Of a DNA stretch of 64,000 bases, positions 25,499 through 37,075 are shown piece by piece. The position numbers and the translations under genes were made by a program. The DNA is taken from assembly GCA_949317995.1 (NCBI GenBank), contig OX439042.1:19819174-19883173 (forward strand). The letters run 5' to 3'. The DNA is from Acholoe squamosa. Its lineage: Eukaryota > Annelida > Polychaeta > Phyllodocida > Polynoidae. Positions within the stretch are counted from its first letter, which is position 1; each line of letters starts with the position of its first letter. The notes beneath the pieces are model-generated. The model worked only from the letters and a program-made list of their open reading frames with translations. It had not been told where the DNA came from and ran no database searches.

Positions 25499-26487
25499 TA
25501 CAAATAATGCGCACTGCAGGAGAGGGTGGCGCTGTAAACAGTACGGTCGGCAAGAACTGTCACGTGCGGCTGTACTTGAAGGGGAGCGACGCCTGGTGGG
25601 AATGTCTGCAAAGAGATATGCCTCAAAATGCCTACCTGAGGCCCATTAGAACCACATGGGGGCTGGCGGCGTTTGGCGGCCAGAGAAAGGGCATCGCTTA
25701 GGGACGCTGGAAGAGTGCACAGGGACGGAACGTGGCGTTCATGTGAAGGGCATCAGGGTATTGAACAGAAGACTGATAGCGGCACACGATAAGCGCGCGC
25801 CTGTGTCATGTGGGGTGATCAATTGGTCATTTGTAAAACTGACAACGGGACTGTGGCGGCATATGGCCCTTTTGAAGGTGGGAACCAGCGAGGCAAACAT
25901 AATGTTTGAGATCGTTAGCTGCTGCTTCTGCCGCTGTAACCGTTTAATAAGTCCTCAATCAAAAAATCCCAAGAGATATGGATTGTTAAAGCCGACGAGC
26001 TTCAGCGATTACTGCCCCCACGATAGTGTATGATGGTCACCTCCAGTATACGTCACTCGACCAATGCAGGACACTTCATTCCCACACACCCCATTAAAAG
26101 GTCACCACGAACTTAAAGACCTGGCCATGGCCTGTGCTGACCGTTGGGGACAGTTTCCTACAGTCTTTTTGATAATCATAATCACCATCAGCCCCATCAA
26201 AGTAACAAAGAGGGGTATAATCAAAGGTCATAGTCATCTTTGAAATAAGAAGGTTCCAAATATTTTTGTCCAACCCCAGAAACCCTAGAAATATGCATGA
26301 GCTCTAAGAATTTTGGACCCTCTTCCTATTAAAGCGGTAGGTGCACAAGTTTACTTTAAAGCCTGCCCATTCACTTTTGTTTTCAAATCCTCAGGAGGGT
26401 GTTGCTCCTATAGTAAAAGGAAGAGCTGGCTAAAAATTCCCTCGATTCCAGTCCTTTCTTTTCATGTACCTATAACTTGTCCCTTTT
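25499..26487. other. CpG-richer stretch with overlapping open frames
   Basis: Two overlapping plus-strand frames (25360-25701 and 25656-26033) reach 113 and 125 codons. Neither shows a motif I recognise. They overlap a SINE remnant and are more likely chance frames in locally G+C-rich DNA than a gene. Beyond 26040 the sequence is AT-rich and empty. Confidence 0.3.
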
Positions 26488-26820
26488 CAGAGGCATAGGA
26501 AGCAAATCTTCATTGGGGGGGGGCCTAGCGGGGTCCCAATTTGAACACCTTGAATTATCCGCTCGAGCGCGATGATGCCTTTACATACCCATAATAGAAT
26601 TTAATAGAAAAGTATTTTTGGTGAATTTTAGATCTGATTTGAGGCTCAGGGCTCCATCTTCCCTATCCCTTTAACATATTAATCTAATTTTGGATGGAAT
26701 GTTTTAGGTGCTTTTCCATTTCATTATGACTTCTTGGTAAATGTTTTGGGGGGCCCAGACATAATCAGGCCCCCCTCCTTTATGATTGGGGGGCAAGCCC
26801 CCCCTTTTCCTACGCCCCCG
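26488..26820. mobile_element. hAT-like MITE with GGCGTAGGAA ends
   Basis: The left end CAGAGGCATAGGAAG corresponds to the inverse of the right end, CTTTTCCTACGCCCCCG. Near the right end are G and C runs (GGGGGGCAAGCCCCCCC). A partial relative occurs at 39481-39555. Ends of the CAGNGGCGTAGGAA type are known from hAT-like elements. An exact 8-bp duplication is not visible, so this assignment is tentative. Confidence 0.4.
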
Positions 26821-27758
26821 CTTTTGTTGCTCACAAGTGGTCATTTAAGTATGGTGCTAAAAAGGGGGATTTGAGTAGGTACCTAGTTGGGAGAAGTCAG
26901 TCAGTATGATATACTATAGAGTGTGTGACATGAGTAGGTACCTGATAGTGCTGCTCTCTCTGTTTTAAACAAGACAGGTGACTTTTCAGACTAATGTGGT
27001 GAGTGCAAGTTGAATGGTGATGCAGAGTGTGACTTCTTTTGAAAAGAGGGTACCTACTGACAGCTCTTTTTACCATAGAAGCAACAAGCTGCTGATAGAA
27101 AGACGTGGAAATTGGGTTTAAAAAATATTGTGCGTTTTCAGTTACATGACTCAATTATCTAGGGTCGGTAGGTTGGATCTTTCTCTTATTTATTTATTTT
27201 TTACATAGGGTAGATATAAATGAATTCATCAAACGCTTTGATTTCATTGCAAGACAATAAAGGAAAAAATGTGGAAAATGTGAAAGACATGAGGAATATG
27301 AATGAGACATGTAAAATGGATGTAAAAAAGGACAAAATCCTAAAGGTATTGTAAAATCAAAAACATTATGAAAAAATAAAATTCTAAAAAAGAAAAAAAT
27401 CTGGTTTAAAATAAATCTCAAAGGATCTAATCTTGGTCGTGTTCAGTAGATGCAAGGACTATAAAACATACATGTACATGAAATATGAAGGACACGTTTC
27501 GATCCTACGCTATATTCTAATCCCCTAGAATGCTCCATTCCCCAATGGACAAATCCAGTCTACTCCAAATAAATAGATTCTGACAGATGGGCCAGTTGAT
27601 AGAATAGTTTATGTTATGTGTACTGTCTGAAGGCGGCATTCCTGCGTCAGGGACTCCACACTAGACACATTAATCAGCCTTCTCTACGTAGCAACCGTTC
27701 TAACCACCATCTTATACAAACAGGGTTGCACAAGTGCTGACTGCATCTTTTGGTGAGA
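26821..27758. other. No gene seen
   Basis: AT-rich spacer with A-rich stretches at 27240-27410. GTACCT / AGGTAC words recur at 26878-27055. Confidence 0.5.
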
Positions 27759-28026
27759 TTAACCCTTTATGGACTGCATGCTACCTGCAAGTTCATAAGG
27801 CCAAAATGAATAAGGGATACAGCTGAGTCATATGAGTAGGCTCATATGATTATTATGTCTAATACTGTACTCAGAAGAACCCAGTTTAGGTAAATTCATT
27901 TTGCGTCGGTTTTGCCTGTATGATGCAAGTTTGAGCGATAGGCCCCCGGGAACAGATCTTCAATGGCTACATATATGGAACCTGACGACCTATAGACATG
28001 ATGCACATGTAGGCATAAAGGGTTAA
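27759..28026. mobile_element. piggyBac-like MITE, copy 1
   Basis: TTAA (27759-27762) is followed by CCCTTTATGGACTGCATG. The right end is ATGTAGGCATAAAGGG followed by TTAA (28023-28026). Exact TTAA duplication next to CCC...GGG ends is diagnostic of piggyBac-type transposition. The 260-bp interior is non-coding. Confidence 0.65.
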
Positions 28027-29105
28027 TTAGCCCCTGGTTCAGTACCACCTGTTGAGAAGTTGATCACGTAACTGCTGTTTGTCTTGTGAAGATTTTGTCT
28101 GAGAGACAGCAGGGTAGTGGACACCTGAACATCCATCAAAAGAGACGCTGTAGCTGCGTCCACTTCAACAGCACAGCATGTCCTCTGCCGAGACGCTGCA
28201 GAATTAACTGCCTCATTAGAAGCATATCAAATAATGTGAAGTGGTCTGCACTGAGGAGGAAGGATGGGATTTACGACTCTGTCCGACTGCTGCCGAATAT
28301 TTCCGAATGATTGCGTCCTGACTGGATCCAGACAAGATTACAAAAAGAGGGATAAAAAAGGGGACCGTTAGGACTAGCCTAGTGGACGAGATTACGAGTA
28401 AAAGTTACGTTTTAAGCTGCCTGAAGGCCCCTGCCTTGTGGAGTGTGCAGCGAAATAATCTCTATTTGACGATTGTTACCACTTGACCTTCAAATAGTCA
28501 ACCCACCATACTTCCGTTATGTATTCAAGAGACACTTTAGATTGCAAATAACTAACTAAGATAAGATTAATGAAAGCAAGTGCCCCTTTCTACTTTTAAA
28601 ACAACATTACACCTTACTTGGAATAGATCTTGAGTGAAGTCATTGGAGATATAAGAGAGTTTGCGGCAACAGATGCTGCTAAATCTCTTACTGAATTTGT
28701 TTCTCAATCTTACATTCAAAGCCACCTTATGACAAATCCATAGCAATAAACTGTTATGGGGTTAAAATATACTTACAAGTATTAGCTATGATAGGTTTAG
28801 CTTAAGCTTATATCTTGTGTGACTATTCTTACAGAAAAAAATGATATACAGCATATTTAAGCTATCCCTCGAAACAAGACACGGGAAAATCCCGTGAACG
28901 ACTGGTGAATCTGTGAGCATATATTCTCGGGAAGATCCTGGGAATAGTACCTACAATCCCGTGAATTACCCTGATATTCCCCAGTTTTTAACAGGGCCCT
29001 CTAGTGAGATTTATACACATAAGTCTGATTCTTCAGCATAAAGTGAAGATGCCAGAGTCCACCAGGGGCCTCTGTGTGAGCATGGAATCCTGGTTTGGTC
29101 CAAAG
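28027..29105. other. No gene supported
   Basis: A 74-codon open frame at 28086-28310 has no recognised motif. At about 28875-28985 three CCCGTGAA-type words resemble the CACGTGAATT cluster at 41647-41792. Confidence 0.4.
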
Positions 29106-29341
29106 AACAGAGAGAGGGAGTGAGATGGAAAGAAATGAGAGGGCAAGAGAGGAACAGAGAGAGCAAGAGAGATAGATATAAAGAGAGAAAGAGAGAGAGA
29201 GAGAGAGATGGAGAGGGAAAGGAGAGAAAGAGAGAAAGGGAGAGGGAAACGGGAGAAAGAGAGGAAGGCAATAGAGGGAGGGAAGAGAGAGAAAGAGAGC
29301 AAAATAGAAAGAGAGCGAGGCAGAAAAAAAAGAGGGAGAGC
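29106..29341. repeat. Purine-rich (GA/GAAA) tract
   Basis: About 235 bp with almost only A and G on the plus strand, built from AGAGAG and GAAAGAGA words. The apparent open frames in it (Arg/Glu-rich on plus, Ser/Leu-rich on minus) are by-products of the repeat. Confidence 0.9.
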
Positions 29342-29443
29342 CTTGCCCCCCCAATAAAAAAGGAAAATTGATTGACTTAAGCTACTGACAAAATTGATAC
29401 ATAAAGTTGATTGAATCATAATATTATGTGTCCCATTCTAATA

Positions 29444-29564
29444 TGTGTGTGGTGCACATATGCATGGGCACTGACACATTCATCTGTGAAGATGTGTAAT
29501 GTAGTTCTCACCATGAATATCACCTCAGTTGTCGAAATGGCGTTAAACATTTATTACTCACTCT
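29444..29564 (-). repeat. SINE-like repeat, family A, copy 2 (partial)
   Basis: Minus-strand partial copy. It reads from TGTGGTGCACATATGC through CTCACCATGAATAT to GGCGTTAAACATTTATTA on the plus strand, and so lacks the GGGCTAGGGAAGCCC tail. Confidence 0.65.
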
Positions 29565-29655
29565 CCCGTCTAATAATTATGATTGATATCTCACTAAATG
29601 TGCATATTGATATCTCACTAAATGTGCATGTTTGCTAGACATGTCTTGAACAGAG

Positions 29656-29877
29656 TTAAACCCTTTAAGGGCTAACCCTAATGCATTAATGCATTTTGGT
29701 TGTCATGATGCATTAATGCAGGCAGGGCTTCATTCAAGCATCATGCTTACGCTTTGGGAAGATCAGCATGATGCCCCAATAAAGTGCTGGCAAGCAGACT
29801 CCCCAAGTCTTCATCGGTAAAACATGCCAGCCAATGGGCATGTTACACTACTGCATCAGCAGACCTTAAAGAGTTAG
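29656..29877. mobile_element. piggyBac-like MITE, copy 2 (eroded)
   Basis: The copy starts TTAAACCCTTTAAGGGC, with AATGCATTAATGCA following. The right end, ACCTTAAAGAGTTAGG, is a decayed inverse of the left. It shares AATGCATTAATGCAT and the CCAATGGGCATG module with copy 3 at 37076-37773. Confidence 0.5.
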
Positions 29878-31369
29878 GTAGCATTTAGAGGCCTGGCAAA
29901 TAGGCACTCAATGATTATAGGGCATGCTAAGTTGTTTACGGGCACTAAGTAAAGAGTCAGCTAAATTTAGACTGTCAAGGTTGTAGGGTGCAGGCAAACC
30001 ACCTGTGGTACACGCTTACAGAACAGGTCATTTTAGTCAGATGGGGAGGGGGATTTCTGGGGCATAAATGGGTGAATGTAAAAGCATCATTTAACACAGT
30101 CTGTACTGTCTACTTAACCGTGTAAAAGCACCCAAAATCTCACTGTGCCTTATTCACTGTACTAAATAAATACTCAGACATTTTGTTTGGTCTTTACCCC
30201 TGGTCCATATCGAAGACAGGTACTTATGAAATTTTAGTGCTGAAGAGTTATTTTAACACCTCCCCACTAACCACTGGTACTTATATGAGACCAGCAATCA
30301 TTGCTGAGTGTCAAGAATTAATCTTCTCAAAAATGAGCATCAAGATACTCACATGGAAAACTTTTCTGACTCTCTTTTGTGTCATTTTTGGGGGAAAATA
30401 TTTGGGGAAATCTCAAATTTACACCAGACTTCCTTCATATGGGATGCATGCCATAGTTCCATCCATTAAAAATACACTGTAACAGGTTTATGCCTAGGTC
30501 CATCACACCTCATGTATAGACTCACTATGAACTATGTGATATTTAATGGACTATTAACACATAAATACCATGTTATGACATGTGTCCGTCGAGAACATAT
30601 TTGAGTATGATTTGAAAAATGAACGTGACATATCAGATGGAAATAGAACCACCCCTGTGCCCCCTCACCCCCTGCTGATACCTACTGAGCACTCCCAAAC
30701 ACCAACAGGACCAACCAGTTTGGGCTACACTGCCCCACCTCAGCTGTCATTTCCACCTGGCTCACCTACACACAAGACCTGTCTCCAAAAACTGAGGGTA
30801 ACAGTGGGTAAGCATAAATTTGCCATTTTTCACCATTTTCTATTCATTATGACATGCAAAGGTCACCATTTTCTTGCTGCTCTATTCATAAGGGCACTTA
30901 CAATCCTAAATAGGAAATGGCACTAGTATCTCAATATTACCAATGGCATTGTACCTTGATGTGTGCAATATTCATGAATGCTAATTCAAGCACTTTACCA
31001 GCATTTGCAGTGATCCATAAAAGAAATCCTAAGTACTTGACTGGATATTTATTTGCAATAATATGTGATATTGTACATCTGAAGGCATGATTGCAAACCC
31101 ATACATGTACTTGTGTGGCCACTGGCTGTGTTCAGAAATAGCCCTCCTTATTGCAGCTGCATACTACTACTATACAACTAAGTGTGAGAGGCAGTCAGAC
31201 CCTTTCCCAATCCAGGTCATAGTGGGCCCACCTTGTGTACTGATTACCTTACCTCTTATACAGTGTACCCATTCCCAGCCAGCCTAATTTGGGTAACTCA
31301 CACAAGCACCTAGCAGAAGGTGACTTTACTTGTATGCAGGGTTGTTGTAGATTGCAACACTCATGGTCA
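29878..31369. other. No gene supported
   Basis: Open frames up to 114 codons (30582-30926) show no motif that I recognise. No bounded repeats were seen. Confidence 0.4.
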
Positions 31370-31555
31370 GATTCCCCTTCTGTCCCAGTATATTTACATG
31401 TCTGTATATGTGTCCACACTCACATCCATCTATGTACATACATTCCCTTTTATCCACATACACTCACATGCCTCATATCCACATGCACCCCCTCACACAT
31501 CCACATCCTCTCTATGTCCACATCCCCTCTAAGTGCACACATACCTCCCTCTATC
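31370..31555 (+). repeat. Degenerate outlier of the 22-bp minisatellite
   Basis: Loose repeats of TGTCCACACTCACATCC and CCACATCCTCTCTATG show the same building blocks as the array at 31936-36118 but with more divergence and spacing changes. Confidence 0.6.
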
Positions 31556-31935
31556 AGGCTTCCCTAGCCCACTTAAAAGGGTCTATTTCTCCTCTTTCCT
31601 ATCCCCTTTGGATGTGTGTGGTTGATTGATTGATTGATTGGTTTGTGTTTTACAGCACTTTAGCGGCACTAAGTGGCTATCCCGTGCTTCACAGGTTGAT
31701 AATTTATGAGAGGAATGTGTCAGTGCCCGCGCATATGTGCACCACACACATCCTGAGGGGATAGGAAAGAGGAGATATAGACCCTTTTAAGTGGGCTAGG
31801 GAAGCCCGGGGATGTGTGTGGTGCACATATGCGCGGGCACTGACACATTCCCCTGTGAAATTGTGTAATGTAGTTCTCGCCATGAATATGACCTTAGCTG
31901 TCGAAATGGCGTTAAACATCTATTACTCACTCACT
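31556..31935. repeat. Composite of family A repeats in both orientations
   Basis: A minus-strand tail fragment (31556-31620) is followed by (GATT)n and a head-like block. Then comes a plus-strand fragment (about 31716-31808) ending in GGGCTAGGGAAGCCCG and a minus-strand copy (31810-31935) ending at the (ACTC)n edge of the minisatellite. The two tails can pair with each other, as can GTGCCCGCGCATATGTGC with its inverse. This suggests repeated insertion or template switching at one site. Confidence 0.6.
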
Positions 31936-32159
31936 CACCTCCCTCTATATACACACCCACCTCCCTCTGTGTCCACACCCACCTCCCTCTATGTCCACAC
32001 CCCCCTCTCTCTGTGTCCACACTTAACTCCCTATATGTCCACACCCATCTACCTCTGTGTCCACACACACCTCCCTCTGTGTCCACACCCACCGCTCTCT
32101 ATGTCAACACCCAGTTCCCTCTGTGGTCACACTCACTTCCCTCTGCGTTTACACCCACC
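31936..32159 (+). repeat. 22-bp minisatellite, left block
   Basis: About ten copies of a 22-bp unit close to CCCACCTCCCTCTGTGTCCA plus two bases. The block ends abruptly at the TA where the foldback element begins, and the same array resumes at 35142. Confidence 0.9.
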
Positions 32160-32394
32160 TACAGTGGCCCACAAGGGTCAAATTGAAGTTGAAGTAAAGA
32201 ATTGACTTTCACAAAAAAGGTTAGAGTCCAAAACCAATATTAATGTTCAAAGTCAATTTCATTTCATTGCTGTCAAACTGTCAAGGTGTCAACTCATGAA
32301 AACCAACTTGTGACAGGTATCTTTTAGCATTGCATGGTGCACTCTATGTCTTTCTATATGAACAAAGCTTATACCAGCAACTACTGGGTAGCTA

Positions 32395-32825
32395 TCGGTT
32401 CCCTCACACCATAACTGATGGTTCCACACCAAGTAGTTGGTGGTTCCAGCATCCTGTAACTGGTGGTTCCCACCCACTGTAACTGCGGTTCCACACCTAT
32501 CCGCTACTGGCACTGGATCCCATACCAAATAGCTGCTGGTTCCCACACCCAGCACTTGGTGGTTCCCATGCACATTAGTTGCTGTTTCCTGTACCCAGTA
32601 CAATGCTGGTTCCCACATCCAGTAGCTGCTGGTTCCCATATAAAATGATTCCTAACCCAAGTAGCTGCTGGATCCCACACCCTTGCTGGTTCTTGCACCC
32701 AGTACCTGCTCGCTTCCACATAGAGTAGCTGGTAGTGGTTCCCACATCCATTAGGTGCTGGTTCCTGCACCCACTTCCTGCTGGTTCCCAAATAGTGCCT
32801 GCTGGTTCCTACATCAGGTAATTGC
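32395..32825 (+). repeat. Foldback left-arm subarray, GGTTCCCAC/CAGTAGCTGCTG units
   Basis: Roughly fifteen degenerate copies of a unit of about 25-30 bp. The mirror array on the right arm lies at about 34360-34925 as GGAACCAGCAGCTACTGG. Confidence 0.85.
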
Positions 32826-32849
32826 GAGTTCTTAAAAGAGTAGCTGTCA

Positions 32850-34330
32850 AAATAAGTCAATTGGGTCAGGATAGGTCAAATTAGGTCAAATATGTTGAAA
32901 ATAGGTCATATTGGTCAAAAGTATGTCTATTCGGGTAGCATAGGTCAAATTATGTCAAACATGGTGAAAATAGGCCAAATTAGTCAAAAGCAGGTCAATT
33001 AGGGTAGGATAGGACAAATTAGAGTAAATATGGTGAAAATAGGTCAAATTGGTCAAAAGTAGGTCAAAGAGGTCAGGATAGGTGAAATTAAGTCAAATAG
33101 GGTGAAATTAGGTCTAATTGATAAAAAGTAGGTCAATAAGGGTACCATAGGTCAAATATGCTAAAAAATATGTCAAATTGGTGAAAAGCAGGTCAAATAG
33201 GGTAGGATAGGACAAATTAGAGTAAATATGGTGAAATTAGGTCAAATTGGTCAAAAAAAGATAAATAATGTCAGGATAGTTCAAATTAAGTCAAATTGGG
33301 TGAAAATAGGTCTAATTGGTAAAAAGTAGGTCAATAAGGGTACGTTAGGTCAAATTAGGTCAAATATGGTGAAAACCAGTCAAATTGGTCAGAAATAGGT
33401 TGATAAGGTCAAAGTAAATCAAATTAGGTCAAACATGGTGAAAATAGGTCGAGTTGGTCAGAAGTAGGTCAATTAGGTCAGGATGGGTCACTTAAGGTGA
33501 TATATAGTGAAAACAGGTCATATTGATCAAAAGTAGGTCAATTAGGTCCAATAAGGTCAGGATAGATCAAATATGGTTGAAATAGATCAAATTTGTCAAA
33601 AGTAGGTCAACTTTGTCAAAATGTAGGGTATGATAGGTGAAGTAAGGTCAAATATGCTGGAAATAGGTAAAAGTAGGTCATTTAGGTTAAATTATGTCAA
33701 AATTTGTCAAAATAAGGTCGACTATGACTATTTTTGACCAATCTGACCTACTTTGACTATATTTGACCTAATATGACCCATTCTAACCTACTTTGACCTA
33801 ATCATGCTACTTTTGACTGATTTGACCTATTTTAAGATATTTGACCTAATTTGAACTATCCTTACCTAATTGACCTTCTTTTGAACAATTTTCCTATTTT
33901 CACCATTATTTGACCTAATTTGACCTATCTTAGCCTGATTTGACCTACTGACCTACCTTTGACCAATTTGACCTACTTTTACCATATTTGACCTGATTTA
34001 ACCTCCTTGACACACCTTTAACCAAATTGACTTATTTTCGCCATATTTGACCTACCTTAGCCTACTTTGACCAACTGGACCTAATTTTGACCAATGTGAT
34101 CTATTCTTACCACCATTGACCTAATTTGATAGAATTTGACCTGATTGACCCATTTTCAACCAATTTGACATAATTTATCCTAGTGTGACCTAATTTCATT
34201 CAATTTTACCTACTTGGAACCAATTTGACCTATTTTGACAATTTTTAACTATGTTGACTGCTTATAACCTTGTTTCACGCAACTTTCCCAATTTGCCCAT
34301 TTTTGACTTATATGACCTTTTTCATCCAGA
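32850..34330. repeat. AGGTCA/TGACCT tandem array spanning the foldback centre
   Basis: On the left arm (32850-33720), AGGTCA and close variants occur every 10-16 bases. On the right arm (33725-34330) the same words occur as TGACCT. Exact paired words include 33347-33362 (spacer 4, AATT) and 33466-33480 (spacer 3, ATT). Confidence 0.85.
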
Positions 34331-35141
34331 ATTTATCCAGATCACTCTTTTGCTACTAGGTATGGGAACCGGTAGCTACTCTATATCGGAACCAGCAGCT
34401 ACTGGATATGGGAACAAGTAGCTACTGTATGGGAACCAACAGCTACTGTTTTCAGAACTAGCAGCTACCTGATGTTGGAACCAGCAGGCACTCTATTTGG
34501 GAACCAGCAGGTAGTGAGTGCAGGAACCAGCACCTAATGGATGTGGGAACCACTACCAGTTACTCTATGTGAAAGCCAGCAGGTATTGGGTACAAGAACC
34601 AGCAAGGGTGTGGGATCCAGCAACTACTTGGGTTAGGAACCAGTTTATATGGGAACCAGCAGCTACCTGATGTGGGAAGCAGTAGCTACTGTATGTGGGA
34701 ACCAGCATGTACTGGGTACAGGAAACAGCAACTAATGTGTATGGGACTACCAAGTGCTGGGTGTGGGAACCAGCAGCTACTTGGTATGGGATCCAGTATC
34801 AGTAGCTGATTGGTGTGGAAACACCAGTTACAGTGGGTGGGAACCACCAGTTATGGGGTGCTGGAACCAGCAGCTACTTGGTATGGAACCATCAGTTATT
34901 GTGTGAGGGAACCAATAGCTACCCATTAGTTGCTGGTATAGACATATAGAAAGACATAGAGTGTACCATGCAAAGCCAAAAGATACCTGTTACAAGTGGG
35001 TTTGCATTCATGAGTTGACACCTTGACAGCTTGACAGCAATGAAATGAAATTGACTTTGAACATTGATTTTGCTTTTGGACTTTTTTTGTGAAAGTCAAC
35101 TCTTTGCTTCAACTTCAATTTGACCTTTGTGGGCCACTGTA

Positions 35142-36118
35142 CCCACCTCCTTCTGTGTCCACACCCACCTCCCTCTATGTCCACACCAATTTTCCTCTGT
35201 GTCTACACCCACCTCCCTCTGTATCCACACCCATCTCCCTCTGTGTCCACACCTGCCCTCCCTCTTTCTTCCTACCCATCCCCACTATGTCCACACCCAA
35301 AGCTCTCTGTGTCCACACCCACCTCCTTCTGTGTCCACTCTCATGTCCCTCTATGTTCACACCCACCTCCCTCTATGTTCACACCCACCTCCCTCTATGT
35401 CCACACCCACCTCCTTCTATGTCCACACCCACTTACCTCTTTGTCCACACCCACTTACCTTTTTGTCCACACCCACTCACCTCTATGTCCACACCCACCT
35501 CCCTCCATTTCCACACCCACCTCCCTCTGTGTCCACACCACCTCACTCTTTCTCCACTCTCACCTCCCTCTATGCCCAACCTCACATCCCTCTGTGTTCA
35601 CACTCACATCCCTTTGTGTCCACTCTCATCTCCCTCTATGTCTACATCCATTTGCCTCTTTGTCCACACCCACCTCCCTCTGTGTCCACATCCACCTTCC
35701 TCTATGTCAGCACCCACCTCACTCTGTGTTCACACCCACCTCCCCTATGTCCACGGCCACCTCCCTCATTATCCACACCCACCTCCCTCTATGTCAACAC
35801 TCAATTCCCTCTTTGTTCACACCCACCTCCCTCTGTGTTTACACCCACCTCCCTCTGGGTCCACACCCACCTCCCTCTATGTCCACACCCGCCCTCCCTT
35901 TGGGTCTACCCAAATCCCTCTATGTCCACATCCAAATCCCTCTCTATCCACACCCACCTCCCTCCGTGTCCACACCCACCTCCCTCTATCTTCCAACACA
36001 TCCCCATTATGTCCACAACCACCTCCCTCAGTGTCCACACCCACCTCCCCCTGTGTCCACTCTCACCTCCCTCTATGTCCACACCCAGCTCCCTCTATGT
36101 CCACACCTACCTCCTTCT
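35142..36118 (+). repeat. 22-bp minisatellite, right block
   Basis: About 44 copies of the CCACACCCACCTCCCTCTATG-type unit. Because 22 is not a multiple of 3 and the unit has no stop, all three plus frames stay open for over 330 codons. They read the same 22-residue period in shifted phase (LPLCPHPPPS, SMSTPTSLYV). I consider this an artefact of the repeat, not a gene. Confidence 0.9.
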
Positions 36119-37075
36119 GTTTGGTTTGGCATAACCTAGTGAGTAATGGATATACCATTTGTCTTTATAGGTGCATGAAGTTGGACCAATGAAGACCTGG
36201 AGGCAACATCCTACTAAGTGGTTCAAGAGGACAACACGTTCTACTCCATATGATTTTTTCAAAATTTTCAAAGGTTCTCTAAAATTGTTATTTGACATGT
36301 ATGCACATATTTGCCAATGATTTTTTCTGATATCCCAAGCAGGAAATGAACATTTCTAACACCCACCAGTGAAAACCCAGCAAAGAATAATTGCTTTTCA
36401 GTGACCATGATCACTGAATGGTTGATAGTATGGAGAAACAATGAATTTCTACAACATGCTTGGCAAAGTCCTAGATTTCTTTTTTGGTTTTTGTGGCCCA
36501 TAGCCTTTAACCATTACAGCTATGTAATAATGCTATCCGTAGTATCAAGCACATCTAACAAGCTGTGAACAGGTCAGCTTGACTCGTACACCTGGCCTCC
36601 AGAACTGGTCATGTGACCATAGCACTGAGACACACACAGAGGACCTGCCCTCCCCCCACTTGGCCCTTCATAGGATGTGTTACAGTTACTGATTGTTATT
36701 ATTTATGGGTCTTTTTAGGCAAACAAACCAATGCATTAAGTTGACCTTTGGGTAAGATGACTAGGATGCACTTACCTGAAAACTATACACACATTGCAAT
36801 TAGATCTTAATCTCTTGTTGTACATGTTAAATCATGTAATTTACATACCAATCATAGGAGCATTCCATATAGTCATCTAACAATATCCTATCTAATATAT
36901 TCTAATATATTGAGGAGCTTCTACTCATGGTGTAGTCACCTAACCATGTGTTGCCAATGTCTGCCTGCAGCTAACCACCCTGTGACATCACAGAGGCCTA
37001 ACTGTAACACACCCGAATGGTCACGACTTTGACAGCTCTCATACCCCCTCCTCCACATAGGGCCGCACACACCTC
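36119..37075. other. No gene seen
   Basis: Spacer. Nothing beyond chance-length open frames. Confidence 0.5.

Larger units (their letters stand above)
32162..35139. mobile_element. Foldback transposon with array-built arms (2,978 bp)
   Basis: The left end, CAGTGGCCCACAAGGGTC, is inverted at the right end (GACCTTTGTGGGCCACTG), with TA on both sides (32160-32161 and 35140-35141). The inverted arms run about 1.5 kb each and meet near 33722, where GTCAAAATA and TATTTTTGAC flank a loop of about 14 bases. Each arm has three zones from outside in. First is about 230 bp of single-copy sequence. Next is a tandem array of GGTTCCCAC...CAGTAGCTGCTG units of about 25-30 bp. Last is a longer array of AGGTCAAATT-type units. 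There is no transposase frame. TA duplication with CAGT ends fits the Tc1/mariner group, and the architecture matches foldback (FB/TU-like) elements. Confidence 0.85.

Noticed and set aside
25360-26033. Two overlapping frames of 113 and 125 codons
   Set aside because: They overlap a tRNA-derived SINE head on the other strand, in locally G+C-rich DNA, and show no known motif.
29001-29419. Ser/Leu-rich frames of 86-128 codons on the minus strand and an Arg/Glu-rich frame on plus
   Set aside because: They are translations of a GA/CT-rich simple repeat.
32289-32860. Trp/Gly-rich frames of 116-118 codons on the minus strand
   Set aside because: They arise from the GGTTCCCAC/CAGTAGCTGCTG subarray of the foldback arm.
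31900-36120. CRISPR-like array
   Set aside because: The 22-bp units are contiguous with no unique spacers, and the genome is eukaryotic.
35120-36139. Three overlapping Pro/Ser/His-rich frames of 335-367 codons as real genes
   Set aside because: Fully explained by a stop-free 22-bp minisatellite. No splice or start context.
36124-36190. Possible tRNA-like segment after the minisatellite
   Set aside because: A/B-box matches are weak and stems do not pair.
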